Both the position numbers and the translations under genes were made by a program. A stretch of DNA of 58,044 bases, from contig JAUNDJ010000004.1 of the NCBI GenBank assembly GCA_030526175.1, forward strand, positions 1 through 58,044. Reading direction: 5' to 3'. Positions 23,028-32,546 of this stretch are shown here, piece after piece (position 1 is the first letter of the stretch; each line of letters starts with the position of its first letter). Source of the stretch: Bacillota bacterium. Lineage in GTDB: Bacteria; Bacillota_I; Bacilli_A; Erysipelotrichales; Erysipelotrichaceae. The notes beneath the pieces are model-generated. The model made no database searches, had not been told where the DNA came from, and saw nothing but the letters and a program-made list of their open reading frames with translations.

Positions 23028-25214
23028 TCAATTTTGTGTACCATACCAGGCAATCCCGCAACGAGTCCATCCTTTTTTGCTCAATGCATTATATTCTTTG
23101 AAATCTTTTGTATAGTAATAGGCATCTGTATTCTTTTTCAAAACATATATAGGGATTGATTCGCTTGGGTCGCTATAAAAGGCAATTCCTTCATTCTTCC
23201 AATGGTTAGAAACACGATTCGAATCCATCGAATACAAATATTGTCCACTTTCATTCACAAACTGATATACAGGATAGTCCGAATGTTCCGGAGCATACCA
23301 GGCAGTTCCCTCTTGCTCCCAGCCTTCTTTTTCACTATTGTTCGCAACATAACAATGCACGTTATTTTGTTCATTATACAAACGATAAATAGGCACTACA
23401 CTTAATGCAGATACTTTTACGCTTATAGAAGCGGTAATTCCATTGATGGTAGTTGCCCGAATAATTGCTTCTCCAGATGACAAAGCCGTAATGGTTCCAT
23501 ATTCATCCACTTCAGCCACTTTCGAATTCGAACTTTCCCATACTAAATCTTTTGACATCGTTGTATCTTCTGGTAGTATTCGCATAGCCAACGTTTTTTG
23601 TTCTCCTTTTTGTAAAGAAAGCGATGTAAACTCTCCTTGTAAAGAAACAATCGGATTGGTATAAGTAATATCCAAAGTAATAGATTGGAAGTCTTGATCA
23701 ACAACTGAAATCACAATTCCCGAATTGCTTCCATCGGCTAAGTATAAAGTTTCTCCATCAAAATCTGCATCTTCTACTAGAAACTTGCCAATACTCTCTC
23801 TATTTTCTGACAAAATGGCTTGCGCTAAATACTGACCATTTCCTTCATTATTCAATGTATCTCCTGGGCGCATCACATAAATAAAATCTTTTTGCCCTCC
23901 CTTATATCCTAAGGTATTTCCTTTTTGGACATTCTGGGTATTCACTCGATAAATAATCGCTCCAGAACTATCACCTCGTCCAATCGCACTACTCGCACTT
24001 TGTTCATAATATTCTGCTACAAAAAACTGATCTGTCAAACCAGGAACCATGATTTTCACGGCATTTTGTTCCGAACTATCCAAATACTTCGGCTTTTCTA
24101 AAATCACATTTCTAGAAGTTTTATTGATTTCAGACAAAGGATCGTGCCACGCCAAACCAGTCGCTTCTCCAGATACGTTATATGTTAGAGTCGGTTGTGG
24201 TATCACTTTATTATTTAATGCCATCACATCATAATAGCCGACTGGATACTGACTTTGATACGAAGTTCTATAAAGATCCGGTAATCCTAATATATGAAAG
24301 AATTCATGAATCACTGTTCCAAAAGTTGGATTATTCATAGAAAAGTTTCCATAAGGAGCATTTTTGTTCGAATCATAGCTCAAGATCAAATTATAAAAGC
24401 TCACATTTTTCCCTAATATCGTATGCATATATCGTGTACAACCACTAAGCTTATGCGACCACAATAAGGAATTATATACATAGGAACCATTATACGATGC
24501 ATAATCTCCGGCTTCACAAAAGAAAGAAATAGAATCCACTTTTCCATCCCCATCTATATCAATATCTTCACTAGTTAGCCCTAGAAGAGAAATCTGTTTA
24601 TCCACATATTCAATGGCTCCATTCAACAAGGCAAATTCACGAGCCCATTGTTGTTTGATTCCACCACTTGTCACGACATTCCCTTTTCCGTCTTCAAAAA
24701 TGGAATTATCGTATCCAATTGGATTGGTTGAAGACTTTTCTTTATAATACGCTTGTGGCTGAGGCGCTACATAAGATAATACCTTCCCATTTTCGTTCGG
24801 GAACATATATGTGGTAACGTCCGCCTTTCCATAACTATACTTTTGTATATATTTTTTAAAAGACAGCAAAGGTAAGCTCTTCCCATGATCCATTAGTGAA
24901 TACGCTTCGCTGGTATCGTTAAAAAAGATATTCGCATTTTTCACAGTTTCTTTACTATCCATATCAAATTCTTCCATATCCGGAAATTCAATAAACACAG
25001 CCAAATACGCATAATTAGTATTGCCATTTCGTGCAATACTAAAATTAGAACTCTTTTTGCCTTCTTTTTCTCTTAACGCTTCTGGATTTTCACGAAAAAA
25101 CAACTCCGTATAATCCGTCAAACCAACCGTTTCTTCTTGTTCATTTGCATGTACTATTCTTGTTTGTCCAAGACAAAGAACAAGTACAATTAGTATAGAA
25201 AATATTTTCTTCAA
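23028..25214 (-). CDS. Secreted M6-type zinc metalloprotease with Big_2 and C-terminal repeat domain
   Basis: 728 residues. Residues 1-24 are a signal peptide. HEFFHILGLPD is the zinc motif of M6 (immune inhibitor A) peptidases, preceded by a calcium-binding loop DIDGDGKVDS and followed by DVMALNN, the met-turn region. A bacterial Ig-like Big_2 domain (ISVKVS end, ILPEDTT, WESSNSKVAEVDEYGTI) follows, then three repeats of the type VPIYRLYNEQNN...GWEQEGTAWY, as in DUF5648 lipase/protease tails. The start is TTG 25214: AAAGGAG sits six bases before it, but only one base before the alternative ATG 25220. Confidence 0.88.
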   Translation of the reverse strand: MKKIFSILIVLVLCLGQTRIVHANEQEETVGLTDYTELFFRENPEALREKEGKKSSNFSIARNGNTNYAYLAVFIEFPDMEEFDMDSKETVKNANIFFNDTSEAYSLMDHGKSLPLLSFKKYIQKYSYGKADVTTYMFPNENGKVLSYVAPQPQAYYKEKSSTNPIGYDNSIFEDGKGNVVTSGGIKQQWAREFALLNGAIEYVDKQISLLGLTSEDIDIDGDGKVDSISFFCEAGDYASYNGSYVYNSLLWSHKLSGCTRYMHTILGKNVSFYNLILSYDSNKNAPYGNFSMNNPTFGTVIHEFFHILGLPDLYRTSYQSQYPVGYYDVMALNNKVIPQPTLTYNVSGEATGLAWHDPLSEINKTSRNVILEKPKYLDSSEQNAVKIMVPGLTDQFFVAEYYEQSASSAIGRGDSSGAIIYRVNTQNVQKGNTLGYKGGQKDFIYVMRPGDTLNNEGNGQYLAQAILSENRESIGKFLVEDADFDGETLYLADGSNSGIVISVVDQDFQSITLDITYTNPIVSLQGEFTSLSLQKGEQKTLAMRILPEDTTMSKDLVWESSNSKVAEVDEYGTITALSSGEAIIRATTINGITASISVKVSALSVVPIYRLYNEQNNVHCYVANNSEKEGWEQEGTAWYAPEHSDYPVYQFVNESGQYLYSMDSNRVSNHWKNEGIAFYSDPSESIPIYVLKKNTDAYYYTKDFKEYNALSKKGWTRCGIAWYGTQN

Positions 25215-25227
25215 AGTCATACTCCTT

Positions 25228-26388
25228 TCACTTTCTTGGACAACTCGCAATAAAAATACCAGCTTCCTTCGTTATATAAATCGGTCCTTTTTCTAATAAA
25301 GAATCAATATACTCGCGAAAATCTGCCATTCTTGGTGCAATATACTCATTTTGATTCCCATGACAAGACATAATGTAGTCAATTAATGGCTTCGCATCAC
25401 GAATTTCCAAATGATCCTCATATATTCGCTTTTCTACATGATGAAACTTTGAAGAAAGAATCTTATCCCCATCATCCAAACCAAACAATGCATATAAGCT
25501 TGTCGTCGACAAAGCAATACGAGAATCAAAAGCTTGAACAATATCTGTAATTTCCTTCATATGTTTCGAACCATATGTACTACAGTATAATACGCCACTA
25601 GGATTTAACACTCGAACGATTTCCTGCAATCCACTGTTTAAATCTTTCACATAAAATAAAACATGATTCGCAAGAACCGTATCAAAATATCCATCTTTGA
25701 AAGGAATGGATTCACAATCCACTTGAATACAGTTAAATTCATTCCCTAGTTTCTTTCGCACTTCTTCAACCATACCCGAAGAGATGTCGCTCAAAAAGAT
25801 TTCTCGATTTCGCAAATCTTGTTTGCTGAACTCCCATAACTTTCCATTTCCACAGCCAATTTCCAAAAGACGATTGACTTTTGAAAAATCAATTTGTTCA
25901 TAAACCCAAGGAAACCAACCTTGTTTGTTGCAAGAATATAAATCATGCAAAGAAATTCGAACATTTAAATTTTTCGCATTTTTATATTGTTCCGCTAAAT
26001 TCGAATCCTCGTTAGTCAATTGTGTTAAAGAAATCATCGTATTCCAATCAAAGGTCTTATTCTCAATAGAACTCATAGTTCTTTTTAGAGCATCCTGTAA
26101 CAATTGCAGATGTAAGATGCGTTTCTCAACCAACGTAGACTGTAATTCCAGGGAATCTTTTAAATTATCCTCGTTAGCCACCATAGGAAAGATTTCATCA
26201 ATTGAAAATCCCAAATGGCGTAGTGATAGTATCTTTTGTAGTTTAAAAAAATCTTCTTTCGAATAATATCGATAGCCTTTCTCACTAATGGAAGAAGGTT
26301 TCAACAAACCAATTTTATCGTAATATCGTATTGTTCGTTCCGTTACGTTTGCCATTTTCGCAAACTTTCCAGTTGTGTATTTCTCCAT
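25228..26388 (-). CDS. MerR-family regulator fused to a SAM methyltransferase
   Basis: 386 residues from ATG 26388 (MEKYTTGKFAKMANV). Residues 1-70 are the MerR winged helix (TIRYYDKIGLLKP, GYRYYSKEDFFKLQKIL, RHLGFSIDEI), 70-120 the dimer coiled coil, and about 150-290 a class I methyltransferase (LLEIGCGNGKL, SDISSGMVEEV, DCESIPF, NHVLFYVKD). Such fusions link sensing with methylation of a small molecule. It lies upstream of the M6 protease gene and ends 14 bases before it, so it may control or share its transcript. No ribosome site: TATAAT is seven bases before the ATG. Confidence 0.85.
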   Translation of the reverse strand: MEKYTTGKFAKMANVTERTIRYYDKIGLLKPSSISEKGYRYYSKEDFFKLQKILSLRHLGFSIDEIFPMVANEDNLKDSLELQSTLVEKRILHLQLLQDALKRTMSSIENKTFDWNTMISLTQLTNEDSNLAEQYKNAKNLNVRISLHDLYSCNKQGWFPWVYEQIDFSKVNRLLEIGCGNGKLWEFSKQDLRNREIFLSDISSGMVEEVRKKLGNEFNCIQVDCESIPFKDGYFDTVLANHVLFYVKDLNSGLQEIVRVLNPSGVLYCSTYGSKHMKEITDIVQAFDSRIALSTTSLYALFGLDDGDKILSSKFHHVEKRIYEDHLEIRDAKPLIDYIMSCHGNQNEYIAPRMADFREYIDSLLEKGPIYITKEAGIFIASCPRK

Positions 26389-26395
26389 ATTTTCC

Positions 26396-26424
26396 ATTAT
26401 AGTAGAGTATAAATAGAAACACAA
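26396..26424 (-). promoter_or_regulatory. Promoter of the MerR-methyltransferase gene (leaderless)
   Basis: Minus strand TTGTGT (26419-26424), 17 bp, TATAAT (26396-26401), then seven bases to ATG 26388. An internal GGAG occurs only after the start. Confidence 0.65.
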
Positions 26425-26452
26425 AAAAAAGAGCTTCATATGAAGCTCTTTT
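26423..26452 (-). terminator. Terminator of the Na/Pi transporter gene
   Basis: Perfect palindrome AAGAGCTTC-ATAT-GAAGCTCTT followed on the minus strand by eight T. Confidence 0.9.
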
Positions 26453-26459
26453 GATATAA

Positions 26460-28130
26460 CTATTGATTTTGTGCTTTATAGAATTCTTCTTCTCCATGGA
26501 AATTTGATAAAGCATAAGCCACTTGAAGTGCGTGGTCCGAACATCTTTCCAAATCATTAGCCATATCCGTGAAGACAACACCCGCTGTTGGGTGACATTG
26601 ATTTTTCATCATACGTTTTACGTGATCAGCTAACATTTTTTCTTTTTGTTTATCTACCGATTCTTCTGCTTCATTGGCTTGGGCTAATCCTTCAAAATCG
26701 TTTGTTTTAAATACTTCTAAACAAAGAGTAACTTCTTGAACAACGAAATCTGCCAACATTGCAAGTTCATAACGACCTTGTTCTGAAAGTTCCGCTTTTG
26801 ACGATTTTAATTGTTCCGCATACTCAACGATGTTTTCTGCGTAGTCTCCAATACGTTCAATATCCGCTGAAATCAATGTGAAACGTTGAATTTGTTGAGC
26901 TTGTCCTTCACTCATTACAATATCTGAACGCGTACCGATTTGTACTAATTTATCAACGATATGTGCATCAATCCAGTCAATTGTTTTTTCAATCTTACGA
27001 ACAACATCTGCATCTTTTTCCGTACCTTCATTAAAGAAGTAACGAACTGCTCTTTCTAAATTCGCTAAAGCAATTTCTCCTAAACGAACAAGTTCTGCTT
27101 TTGATTGTTTTAAAGCTAATACTGGAGGCACTGTTTCCGCAGAATCCATATACAATAATTTTTTGTCTTCTTTTGCCAAAATTTCTTCTTCCAATTGTGG
27201 TAAAAGTTTATATACCAATTTAACAATAAAATCTGTAAATGGTAAGATTACAACTACGGCAGTAATCGCAAACAATGTGTGCGTATTAGCAACTTGGCGA
27301 GCTACATCCCCTGGTGATAACGATTTAATAAATTCTAAAATTTGTGGGAATATGAAAATCAATGTCATCAATAAAGCCGCACGGAATAAGTTGAATACTA
27401 AGTTTAATAAAGCAGAACGCTTACCATCACGGTTTGTTGTTAATGAAGCCAATAAGTTTGGTGTTACAGAACCAATGGCAGCTCCAATCGCTAAATATAC
27501 AACCGATTCGTATGGAAGAAGTCCAATAGAAGCAAACGATTGGAAAATAACAATCGAGCTTGATGAACTTTGTAGTAAGGCTGTAAATGCCAAACCAAAC
27601 AATACCAATAAGAATGGGTTAGTAAGGCTAGATAATAAAGCCGCGAACTCAGGCATTTGCGCTAATGGGGCAATCGCTTGTTTCATTAACGTGATCCCTT
27701 CGAACAACATACCAAATCCCATGATAACTTGTCCGACAGATTTGATTACACGTTTTTTCATGAAAATCGACAATACAGCACCAATAAATAAAATTAACGG
27801 AGCATAATCACCTAAACTAAAGGCCGTGATTTGTGCTGTAATTGTTGTACCAATGTTGGCACCCATGATAACACCAATTGCTTGGTATAGTGTCATAAAT
27901 CCAGAGTTTACGAAACCGATAACCATTACGTCTGTTGCGGAACTTGATTGAATACAAATAGTAATTAAAATCCCGACTAAAACAGCACGAAGTTTACTCT
28001 TCGTAGCTCCTTCAAGAATACCTTGCAAGTTTTCCCCAGCTGCATTTTGAAGACCAGAGGACATTATTGTCATACCTTGCAAGAAAAGTCCTACTCCTCC
28101 TAGAAGTAGAAAGAATTGAATATACGTCAT
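26460..28130 (-). CDS. Na+/phosphate cotransporter with C-terminal PhoU-like domain
   Basis: 556 residues from ATG 28130 (MTYIQFFLL), with AGGGAG upstream. The two inverted repeats of the NptA/PF02690 family each carry the QSSS signature: ICIQSSSATDV and LLQSSSSSIVI, with GANIGTT between. From about residue 350 a helical PhoU-like domain (RRxxEKTIDWIDAHIV, ADIERIGDYAENIVE, DMANDLERCSDHA) follows. It imports phosphate with sodium, and the PhoU part probably senses phosphate state. Confidence 0.92.
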   Translation of the reverse strand: MTYIQFFLLLGGVGLFLQGMTIMSSGLQNAAGENLQGILEGATKSKLRAVLVGILITICIQSSSATDVMVIGFVNSGFMTLYQAIGVIMGANIGTTITAQITAFSLGDYAPLILFIGAVLSIFMKKRVIKSVGQVIMGFGMLFEGITLMKQAIAPLAQMPEFAALLSSLTNPFLLVLFGLAFTALLQSSSSSIVIFQSFASIGLLPYESVVYLAIGAAIGSVTPNLLASLTTNRDGKRSALLNLVFNLFRAALLMTLIFIFPQILEFIKSLSPGDVARQVANTHTLFAITAVVVILPFTDFIVKLVYKLLPQLEEEILAKEDKKLLYMDSAETVPPVLALKQSKAELVRLGEIALANLERAVRYFFNEGTEKDADVVRKIEKTIDWIDAHIVDKLVQIGTRSDIVMSEGQAQQIQRFTLISADIERIGDYAENIVEYAEQLKSSKAELSEQGRYELAMLADFVVQEVTLCLEVFKTNDFEGLAQANEAEESVDKQKEKMLADHVKRMMKNQCHPTAGVVFTDMANDLERCSDHALQVAYALSNFHGEEEFYKAQNQ

Positions 28131-28304
28131 AATTCTCCCTCTCAAGTAATCTAACTAATGAAACTATATCATAAAGATAATTTAAATAAAATGGTGACAT
28201 GTACTTTTGTAAAAAATATTTATACGTTATGTAAATTCTATGTAAAGTCTTATACATCTTGTTTACTTTTGTTTCTTTCAAAAGAAATTAGTGCCCATTT
28301 TTTA

Positions 28305-28332
28305 TTGAAACAAAAAATAAAAATGATAATAT
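28305..28332 (+). promoter_or_regulatory. Promoter of tRNA-Thr
   Basis: TTGAAA (28305-28310), 16 bp, TAATAT (28327-28332); the tRNA begins ten bases later. Confidence 0.6.
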
Positions 28333-28342
28333 ATCTATATAG

Positions 28343-28418
28343 GCCGACTTAGCACAGCTGGTAGTGCAACGCACTCGTAACGCGTAGGTCGTAGGTTCAA
28401 GTCCTATAGTCGGCACCA
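28343..28418 (+). tRNA. tRNA-Thr (CGT anticodon)
   Basis: 76 bases including an encoded CCA. Acceptor GCCGACT/AGTCGGC with discriminator A, D arm AGCACAGCTGGTAGTGC, anticodon loop CTCGTAA giving CGT for ACG codons, T arm GTAGGTTCAAGTCCTAT. Position 31-39 of the anticodon stem is an A-C mismatch. Confidence 0.93.
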
Positions 28419-28423
28419 TATGT

Positions 28424-28459
28424 AAAAAAAGAATCCCGAATTTGGGATTCTATTTTTTT
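28424..28459. terminator. Bidirectional terminator between tRNA-Thr and rnr
   Basis: AGAATCCC-GAATTT-GGGATTCT with ATTTTTTTA on the plus side and a T run on the minus side (28424-28430). Confidence 0.85.
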
Positions 28460-30510
28460 ATAAACTTCACAAAACTAAAGCCAACTTGTCCTTTTTCTAC
28501 ATCTACGTCCAAGACACGGACTTGAACTTGTTGTCCAATTTGGAAGACTTCTTTAGACACTTCTCCGACCAATCGCATACGAAGTTCATCGTATTCGTAA
28601 TAGTCCCACATATTGTTTAAAGAAACCAGACCATCCACTGTATTCTCTAATTCCACGAAGAATCCAAAGCTTTGCACACTCACAATCGTACCATTAAACG
28701 TTTGACCAATATATTTTTCCATAAACTCAGCACGTTTATAGTCATTCACTTCACGTTCTGCTTGAATCGCATCTCGTTCCTTTTGAGAAACATGGAAAGC
28801 TTGTCTTTTACACTTCATTTCATCTTTTGATTTAGAAGCCTCATTTCCTGTTTCAAACAAATACTTTCGAAGCATTCTGTGAACAATAAGATCCGGATAA
28901 CGACGAATAGGACTTGTAAAGTGACAATATTCACTCAAAGACAATCCAAAGTGACCCAAACATTTTTCATCGTAACGAGCTTTCGCCATAGAACGAAGAG
29001 CAACCATAGAAATCACATCTCGTTTTTGTTCATCATCAATGCTTTCTAACATTTGCTGGATATCCTTAGTTCTTACTTCTTCACTATCGACTTCAAAAGG
29101 AACTTTCATTAAAGCACAAACTGACATTAAAACATCAACTTTTTCTGGATCTGGTTTTTCGTGAATACGGAACATTCCTGGAATCTTCTTATCGTTTAAT
29201 TCTTTGGCTACACAAACATTGGCAAGAATCATGCATTCTTCGATCATTTGTTCACTAAAGCCTCGAGCTTTACAAGTAATCGCAACTGGTTTTCCTTTTT
29301 CATCCAATTCGATTTTTGGTTCTTTGGTATTAAAATCGATACTTCCTCGTTTATGCGTTTGATCCATAAGTTTTAAAGTGCAATCTCTTAACGTATCCAA
29401 TAAATGAGCCACATGTGAGTATTCCTTCATTGGAATTCCGGCTAAGTATTGATTCACTTTATTATAAGTACATCTACAATCCGAATAGATCAAAGAAGGA
29501 TATACCGAATACGATTTTACTTTCCCTTTTGCATCAATATGCATTTCACATGTCAACGTACAACGTTCCACGTTCGGATTTAAAGAACAAATTCCATTAC
29601 TTAGCGCAAATGGTAGCATTGGAACAACACGATCGCATACATATACACTTGTAGCACGAGCATATGCTTCTTGATCAATCGCACTTCCCACTTTGACATA
29701 ATGAGAAACATCGGCAATATGAACATATAAACAATATCCCATACCTTCTTTTTCAATACTAATCGCATCGTCAAAGTCTTTCGCATCGTCTCCATCTATG
29801 GTCACGGTTAATAATTGACGCAAATCTTTTCGTCCTTGGTAATCGGATTCTTTTACACAATCCGGAATCTTCGATGTTTCCATCTCTACTTTTTTTCCAA
29901 AAATCTGACGGATATTGTTCTTATATAATATAGAAGTAATATCTACACCCTTATCTTTCGCGTTCCCTAGTAATTTAATAATCTTTGCTTCACAAGGATT
30001 GCCATATTTTACAATCTCAATGACCGCTTTTGTCTGATTGGCAATTGAGAATTCTTTTTGATTACGAATCACAAAATTTACATGGTAATCGATATCGCTA
30101 AAGAAGACAAAACCATTTTTTCTCTTAATAAATTTTCCAGTAACATTTTGGATGTTGTGGGTATAAACTTTCACCACTTCATTTTTTTGTTTCGTTGTAT
30201 GAACCAATACTTCGTCCATGACAAAAACACCTGGTGCATTTTTCTTCTCAACAATAACCTTACTATTCCCATCTGTTACTAAATAATTTTTAGGAGAAAT
30301 ATCTTTTACTTTCCCGACAAAATAATCCTTTCCTCCGATTAAGAAATATACGTTATGGTTGTTACAAAGAAAACGTTCTTCTTCCAATTCATTTAATGTT
30401 TTTATAAATTCAACAAAGGCTTTGGAAGAAGTTAACTTCATTTCTTTTTCCAAATCTTTAATTTTCCAACTGTTTTTTAATTGAAAACATTGTATTAATT
30501 TTTCTCTCAT
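28450..30510 (-). CDS. rnr: Ribonuclease R
   Basis: 686 residues. An N-terminal helix-turn-helix and cold-shock domains lead to the RNB domain with DGDDAKDFDDAISI (the four metal-binding Asp), HIADVSHYV, RGSIDFNTKEPKIELD and HFTSPIRRYPDLIVHR. The C-terminal S1 domain has GQTFNGTIVSVQSFGFFVEL. It degrades structured RNA 3'-5' and takes part in tmRNA-linked decay. It sits downstream of secG as in other Firmicutes, and smpB is not next to it. GGAGG is seven bases before ATG. Confidence 0.95.
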   Translation of the reverse strand: MREKLIQCFQLKNSWKIKDLEKEMKLTSSKAFVEFIKTLNELEEERFLCNNHNVYFLIGGKDYFVGKVKDISPKNYLVTDGNSKVIVEKKNAPGVFVMDEVLVHTTKQKNEVVKVYTHNIQNVTGKFIKRKNGFVFFSDIDYHVNFVIRNQKEFSIANQTKAVIEIVKYGNPCEAKIIKLLGNAKDKGVDITSILYKNNIRQIFGKKVEMETSKIPDCVKESDYQGRKDLRQLLTVTIDGDDAKDFDDAISIEKEGMGYCLYVHIADVSHYVKVGSAIDQEAYARATSVYVCDRVVPMLPFALSNGICSLNPNVERCTLTCEMHIDAKGKVKSYSVYPSLIYSDCRCTYNKVNQYLAGIPMKEYSHVAHLLDTLRDCTLKLMDQTHKRGSIDFNTKEPKIELDEKGKPVAITCKARGFSEQMIEECMILANVCVAKELNDKKIPGMFRIHEKPDPEKVDVLMSVCALMKVPFEVDSEEVRTKDIQQMLESIDDEQKRDVISMVALRSMAKARYDEKCLGHFGLSLSEYCHFTSPIRRYPDLIVHRMLRKYLFETGNEASKSKDEMKCKRQAFHVSQKERDAIQAEREVNDYKRAEFMEKYIGQTFNGTIVSVQSFGFFVELENTVDGLVSLNNMWDYYEYDELRMRLVGEVSKEVFQIGQQVQVRVLDVDVEKGQVGFSFVKFIKK

Positions 30511-30522
30511 ATTTTCACCTCC

Positions 30523-30551
30523 AAAAAAATAAGAAGGCCAACGGCCTTCTT
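30523..30551 (-). terminator. Terminator between secG and rnr
   Basis: Minus strand AAGAAGGCC-GTT-GGCCTTCTT followed by ATTTTTTT, just before the rnr ribosome site. Confidence 0.8.
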
Positions 30552-30553
30552 CG

Positions 30554-30787
30554 TTATTTAATTATTTGTAAAGCAATTACTAACGCAAAATATAAAATCC
30601 CACAAATCAATGTCAAACGAGACATAAATTTTTCCGGTCCACGTTCTTTTTGAACAGCAAATAAGTTTAAGTCTCCACTTCCTGTAAAAGCGGCTGACAA
30701 CCCATCGGATTTTCCACCTTGTAGTAATGTTAATACAATAATAACTGCAGATAGAACAATTAATATTACATTTAAAATATCTTTCAT
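30554..30787 (-). CDS. secG: Preprotein translocase subunit SecG
   Basis: 77 residues with two membrane helices separated by the conserved loop LLQGGKSDGLSAAFTGSGD, and FMSRLTLICGILYFALVI as second helix. Auxiliary subunit of SecYEG. AAGGTGATG precedes ATG. Confidence 0.93.
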   Translation of the reverse strand: MKDILNVILIVLSAVIIVLTLLQGGKSDGLSAAFTGSGDLNLFAVQKERGPEKFMSRLTLICGILYFALVIALQIIK

Positions 30788-30910
30788 AATTACATCACCT
30801 TTTTCAACTCATACATTATAGCTCAATTTTTAGAAAAATAAAAGCACAGAATGACTATATATGAAAGAAAAAATATGGTAATGTTGTACTATTAGATAAG
30901 GATAAGAACT

Positions 30911-32494
30911 ATGGTATTTGATAAAACAAGAGAATTTACATATATCGCCCGATATTTGGCAAAAGACATTCATAAAATATTGCGAATCAACTTATTAGAA
31001 GATTCCTTTGAACTAATTAAAGTAGAAACCAACGAAATGGTAGAAGAAAAAGGATATGACCTAACAATTTCTGGATGGTTCACTCATATGGTAGAAGCAG
31101 GAATGATCCACGAATACGATATCCCTCGTTTTAAAAAATTTACAGATTTAACTTATTTACAAGAGTATTTTTTAAATGGGAATAACCGATTAACACTCAC
31201 GTATCGAAGAAATATCGATGATAGCTATGAATGGGTTTCTATGCGCCTATTCGCCACAAGCGAATTTAGTAAAGACAATCAGGAAATTCTATTAATCGTT
31301 CAAAAAGACGATTCTCTCGAATCGCTAGAAATCATGACTATGGCAAAGGCGCAATTTGAAATTATGGGAGCTATTGCCAAAACATTTGTGACAATGCATG
31401 CCATAAAACTATCCAATGATACATTCATAGATTTAGCCCAAGCCGCAACACAAGGAGAAAGAGAATTTCATATCATCCCTAACGCAACCGAATTAATGAA
31501 AAATATCATTACTCAAAGAATGGATCCAGACCACTTAATACGGGCATTGGAATTTACGGACTTAACAACAATTGGAAAACGTCTTGCAGGAAAAAAACAA
31601 CTATCTTGTGATTTGCTTGGTAAAAATGTTGGATGGGTACGTTGCCAATTCTTACCAATTCAATTCACGGAAGAAGGAGAGCCAAACGTCATTTTATTCA
31701 CAACAATGGATGTTGACGAGGAAAAACACAAAGAAGAACATCTATCAAGAATCTCTACAGAATTAGACCTGGCAACGCATATTCAAACCGCAGTCATTCC
31801 AAATACGTTTCCTGCATTCCCAGAAAAGAAAGAGTTTGACATATATGCCAATATGACGCCGGCAAAAGAAGTAGGTGGTGACTTCTATGATTTCTATTTT
31901 GTAGACGAAGATCATTTTGCGATGGTCATTGCCGATGTTTCTGGAAAAGGAATTCCCGCCGCTTTATTCATGATGGTTAGTAAAGTCATTATTAAAAATC
32001 AAGCGACCAACCAATTCTCTCCATCCAAAATACTTCAAAAGGTTAATGTCCAGCTTTGCGAAAACAACGATATGGATATGTTTGTGACCGTATGGATCGG
32101 TATTTTGGAAATTTCAACTGGTAAACTAACTTGTAGTAATGGTGGGCATGAATATCCAGCCCTTCGAAGAAAAGGAAAATCTTTCGAATTATTTACGGAT
32201 AAGCACTCTTTAGCACTCGGATGTCTTCCAGGTATCCGATATAAGGATTATGAGATCCAATTAGAAAAAGGAGATCAGATATTCGTATACACAGATGGAG
32301 TTACAGAAGCTACCAATTCCGATCAAAATCTATTTGGAACAACACGTATGATTGAAGCACTAAATAAGAATCCAGATGGAACGATTGAACAAAAAGTCGA
32401 AATCATGTGCCATTCTATCCAAGATTTTGTGCAAGATGGAGAACAATTCGACGACATCACAATGATGATCCTTCAATACAATGGAGTAGCCTAA
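30911..32494 (+). CDS. SpoIIE/RsbU-type PP2C serine phosphatase with PAS-like sensor
   Basis: 527 residues. About residues 1-280 hold two PAS-like segments (TISGWFTHMVEAG, RRNIDDSYEWVSMRLFA; WVRCQFLPIQFTEEGEPNVI). After a linker helix, the phosphatase domain has DLATHIQTAVIP, EVGGDFYDFYFVD, MVIADVSGKGIPAALFM, GGHEYPAL, FVYTDGVTEATN and QFDDITMMIL, so all metal-binding Asp/Gly motifs are present. Such enzymes dephosphorylate anti-sigma-factor antagonists. No partner gene is in the window. AAGGA lies eight bases before ATG. Confidence 0.88.
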   Translation: MVFDKTREFTYIARYLAKDIHKILRINLLEDSFELIKVETNEMVEEKGYDLTISGWFTHMVEAGMIHEYDIPRFKKFTDLTYLQEYFLNGNNRLTLTYRRNIDDSYEWVSMRLFATSEFSKDNQEILLIVQKDDSLESLEIMTMAKAQFEIMGAIAKTFVTMHAIKLSNDTFIDLAQAATQGEREFHIIPNATELMKNIITQRMDPDHLIRALEFTDLTTIGKRLAGKKQLSCDLLGKNVGWVRCQFLPIQFTEEGEPNVILFTTMDVDEEKHKEEHLSRISTELDLATHIQTAVIPNTFPAFPEKKEFDIYANMTPAKEVGGDFYDFYFVDEDHFAMVIADVSGKGIPAALFMMVSKVIIKNQATNQFSPSKILQKVNVQLCENNDMDMFVTVWIGILEISTGKLTCSNGGHEYPALRRKGKSFELFTDKHSLALGCLPGIRYKDYEIQLEKGDQIFVYTDGVTEATNSDQNLFGTTRMIEALNKNPDGTIEQKVEIMCHSIQDFVQDGEQFDDITMMILQYNGVA

Positions 32495-32511
32495 ACTACT
32501 CCATTTTTTTC
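32482..32511 (+). terminator. Terminator of the phosphatase gene
   Basis: GGAGTAG-CCTAAA-CTACTCC followed by ATTTTTTT; the stem begins in the last codons. Confidence 0.85.
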
Positions 32512-32516
32512 AAGAG

Positions 32517-32546
32517 AGAAAAAAAACTTCGCACAAGCGAAGTCTT
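32517..32546 (-). terminator. Terminator of the 89-residue ORF
   Basis: Minus strand ACTTCGC-TTGT-GCGAAGT followed by TTTTTT, overlapping its stop. Confidence 0.8.

Noticed and set aside
27163..27807. 214-codon plus-strand reading frame
   Set aside because: It lies entirely antisense to the Na/Pi transporter, has no ribosome site and its sequence shows the biased composition of a shadow frame.
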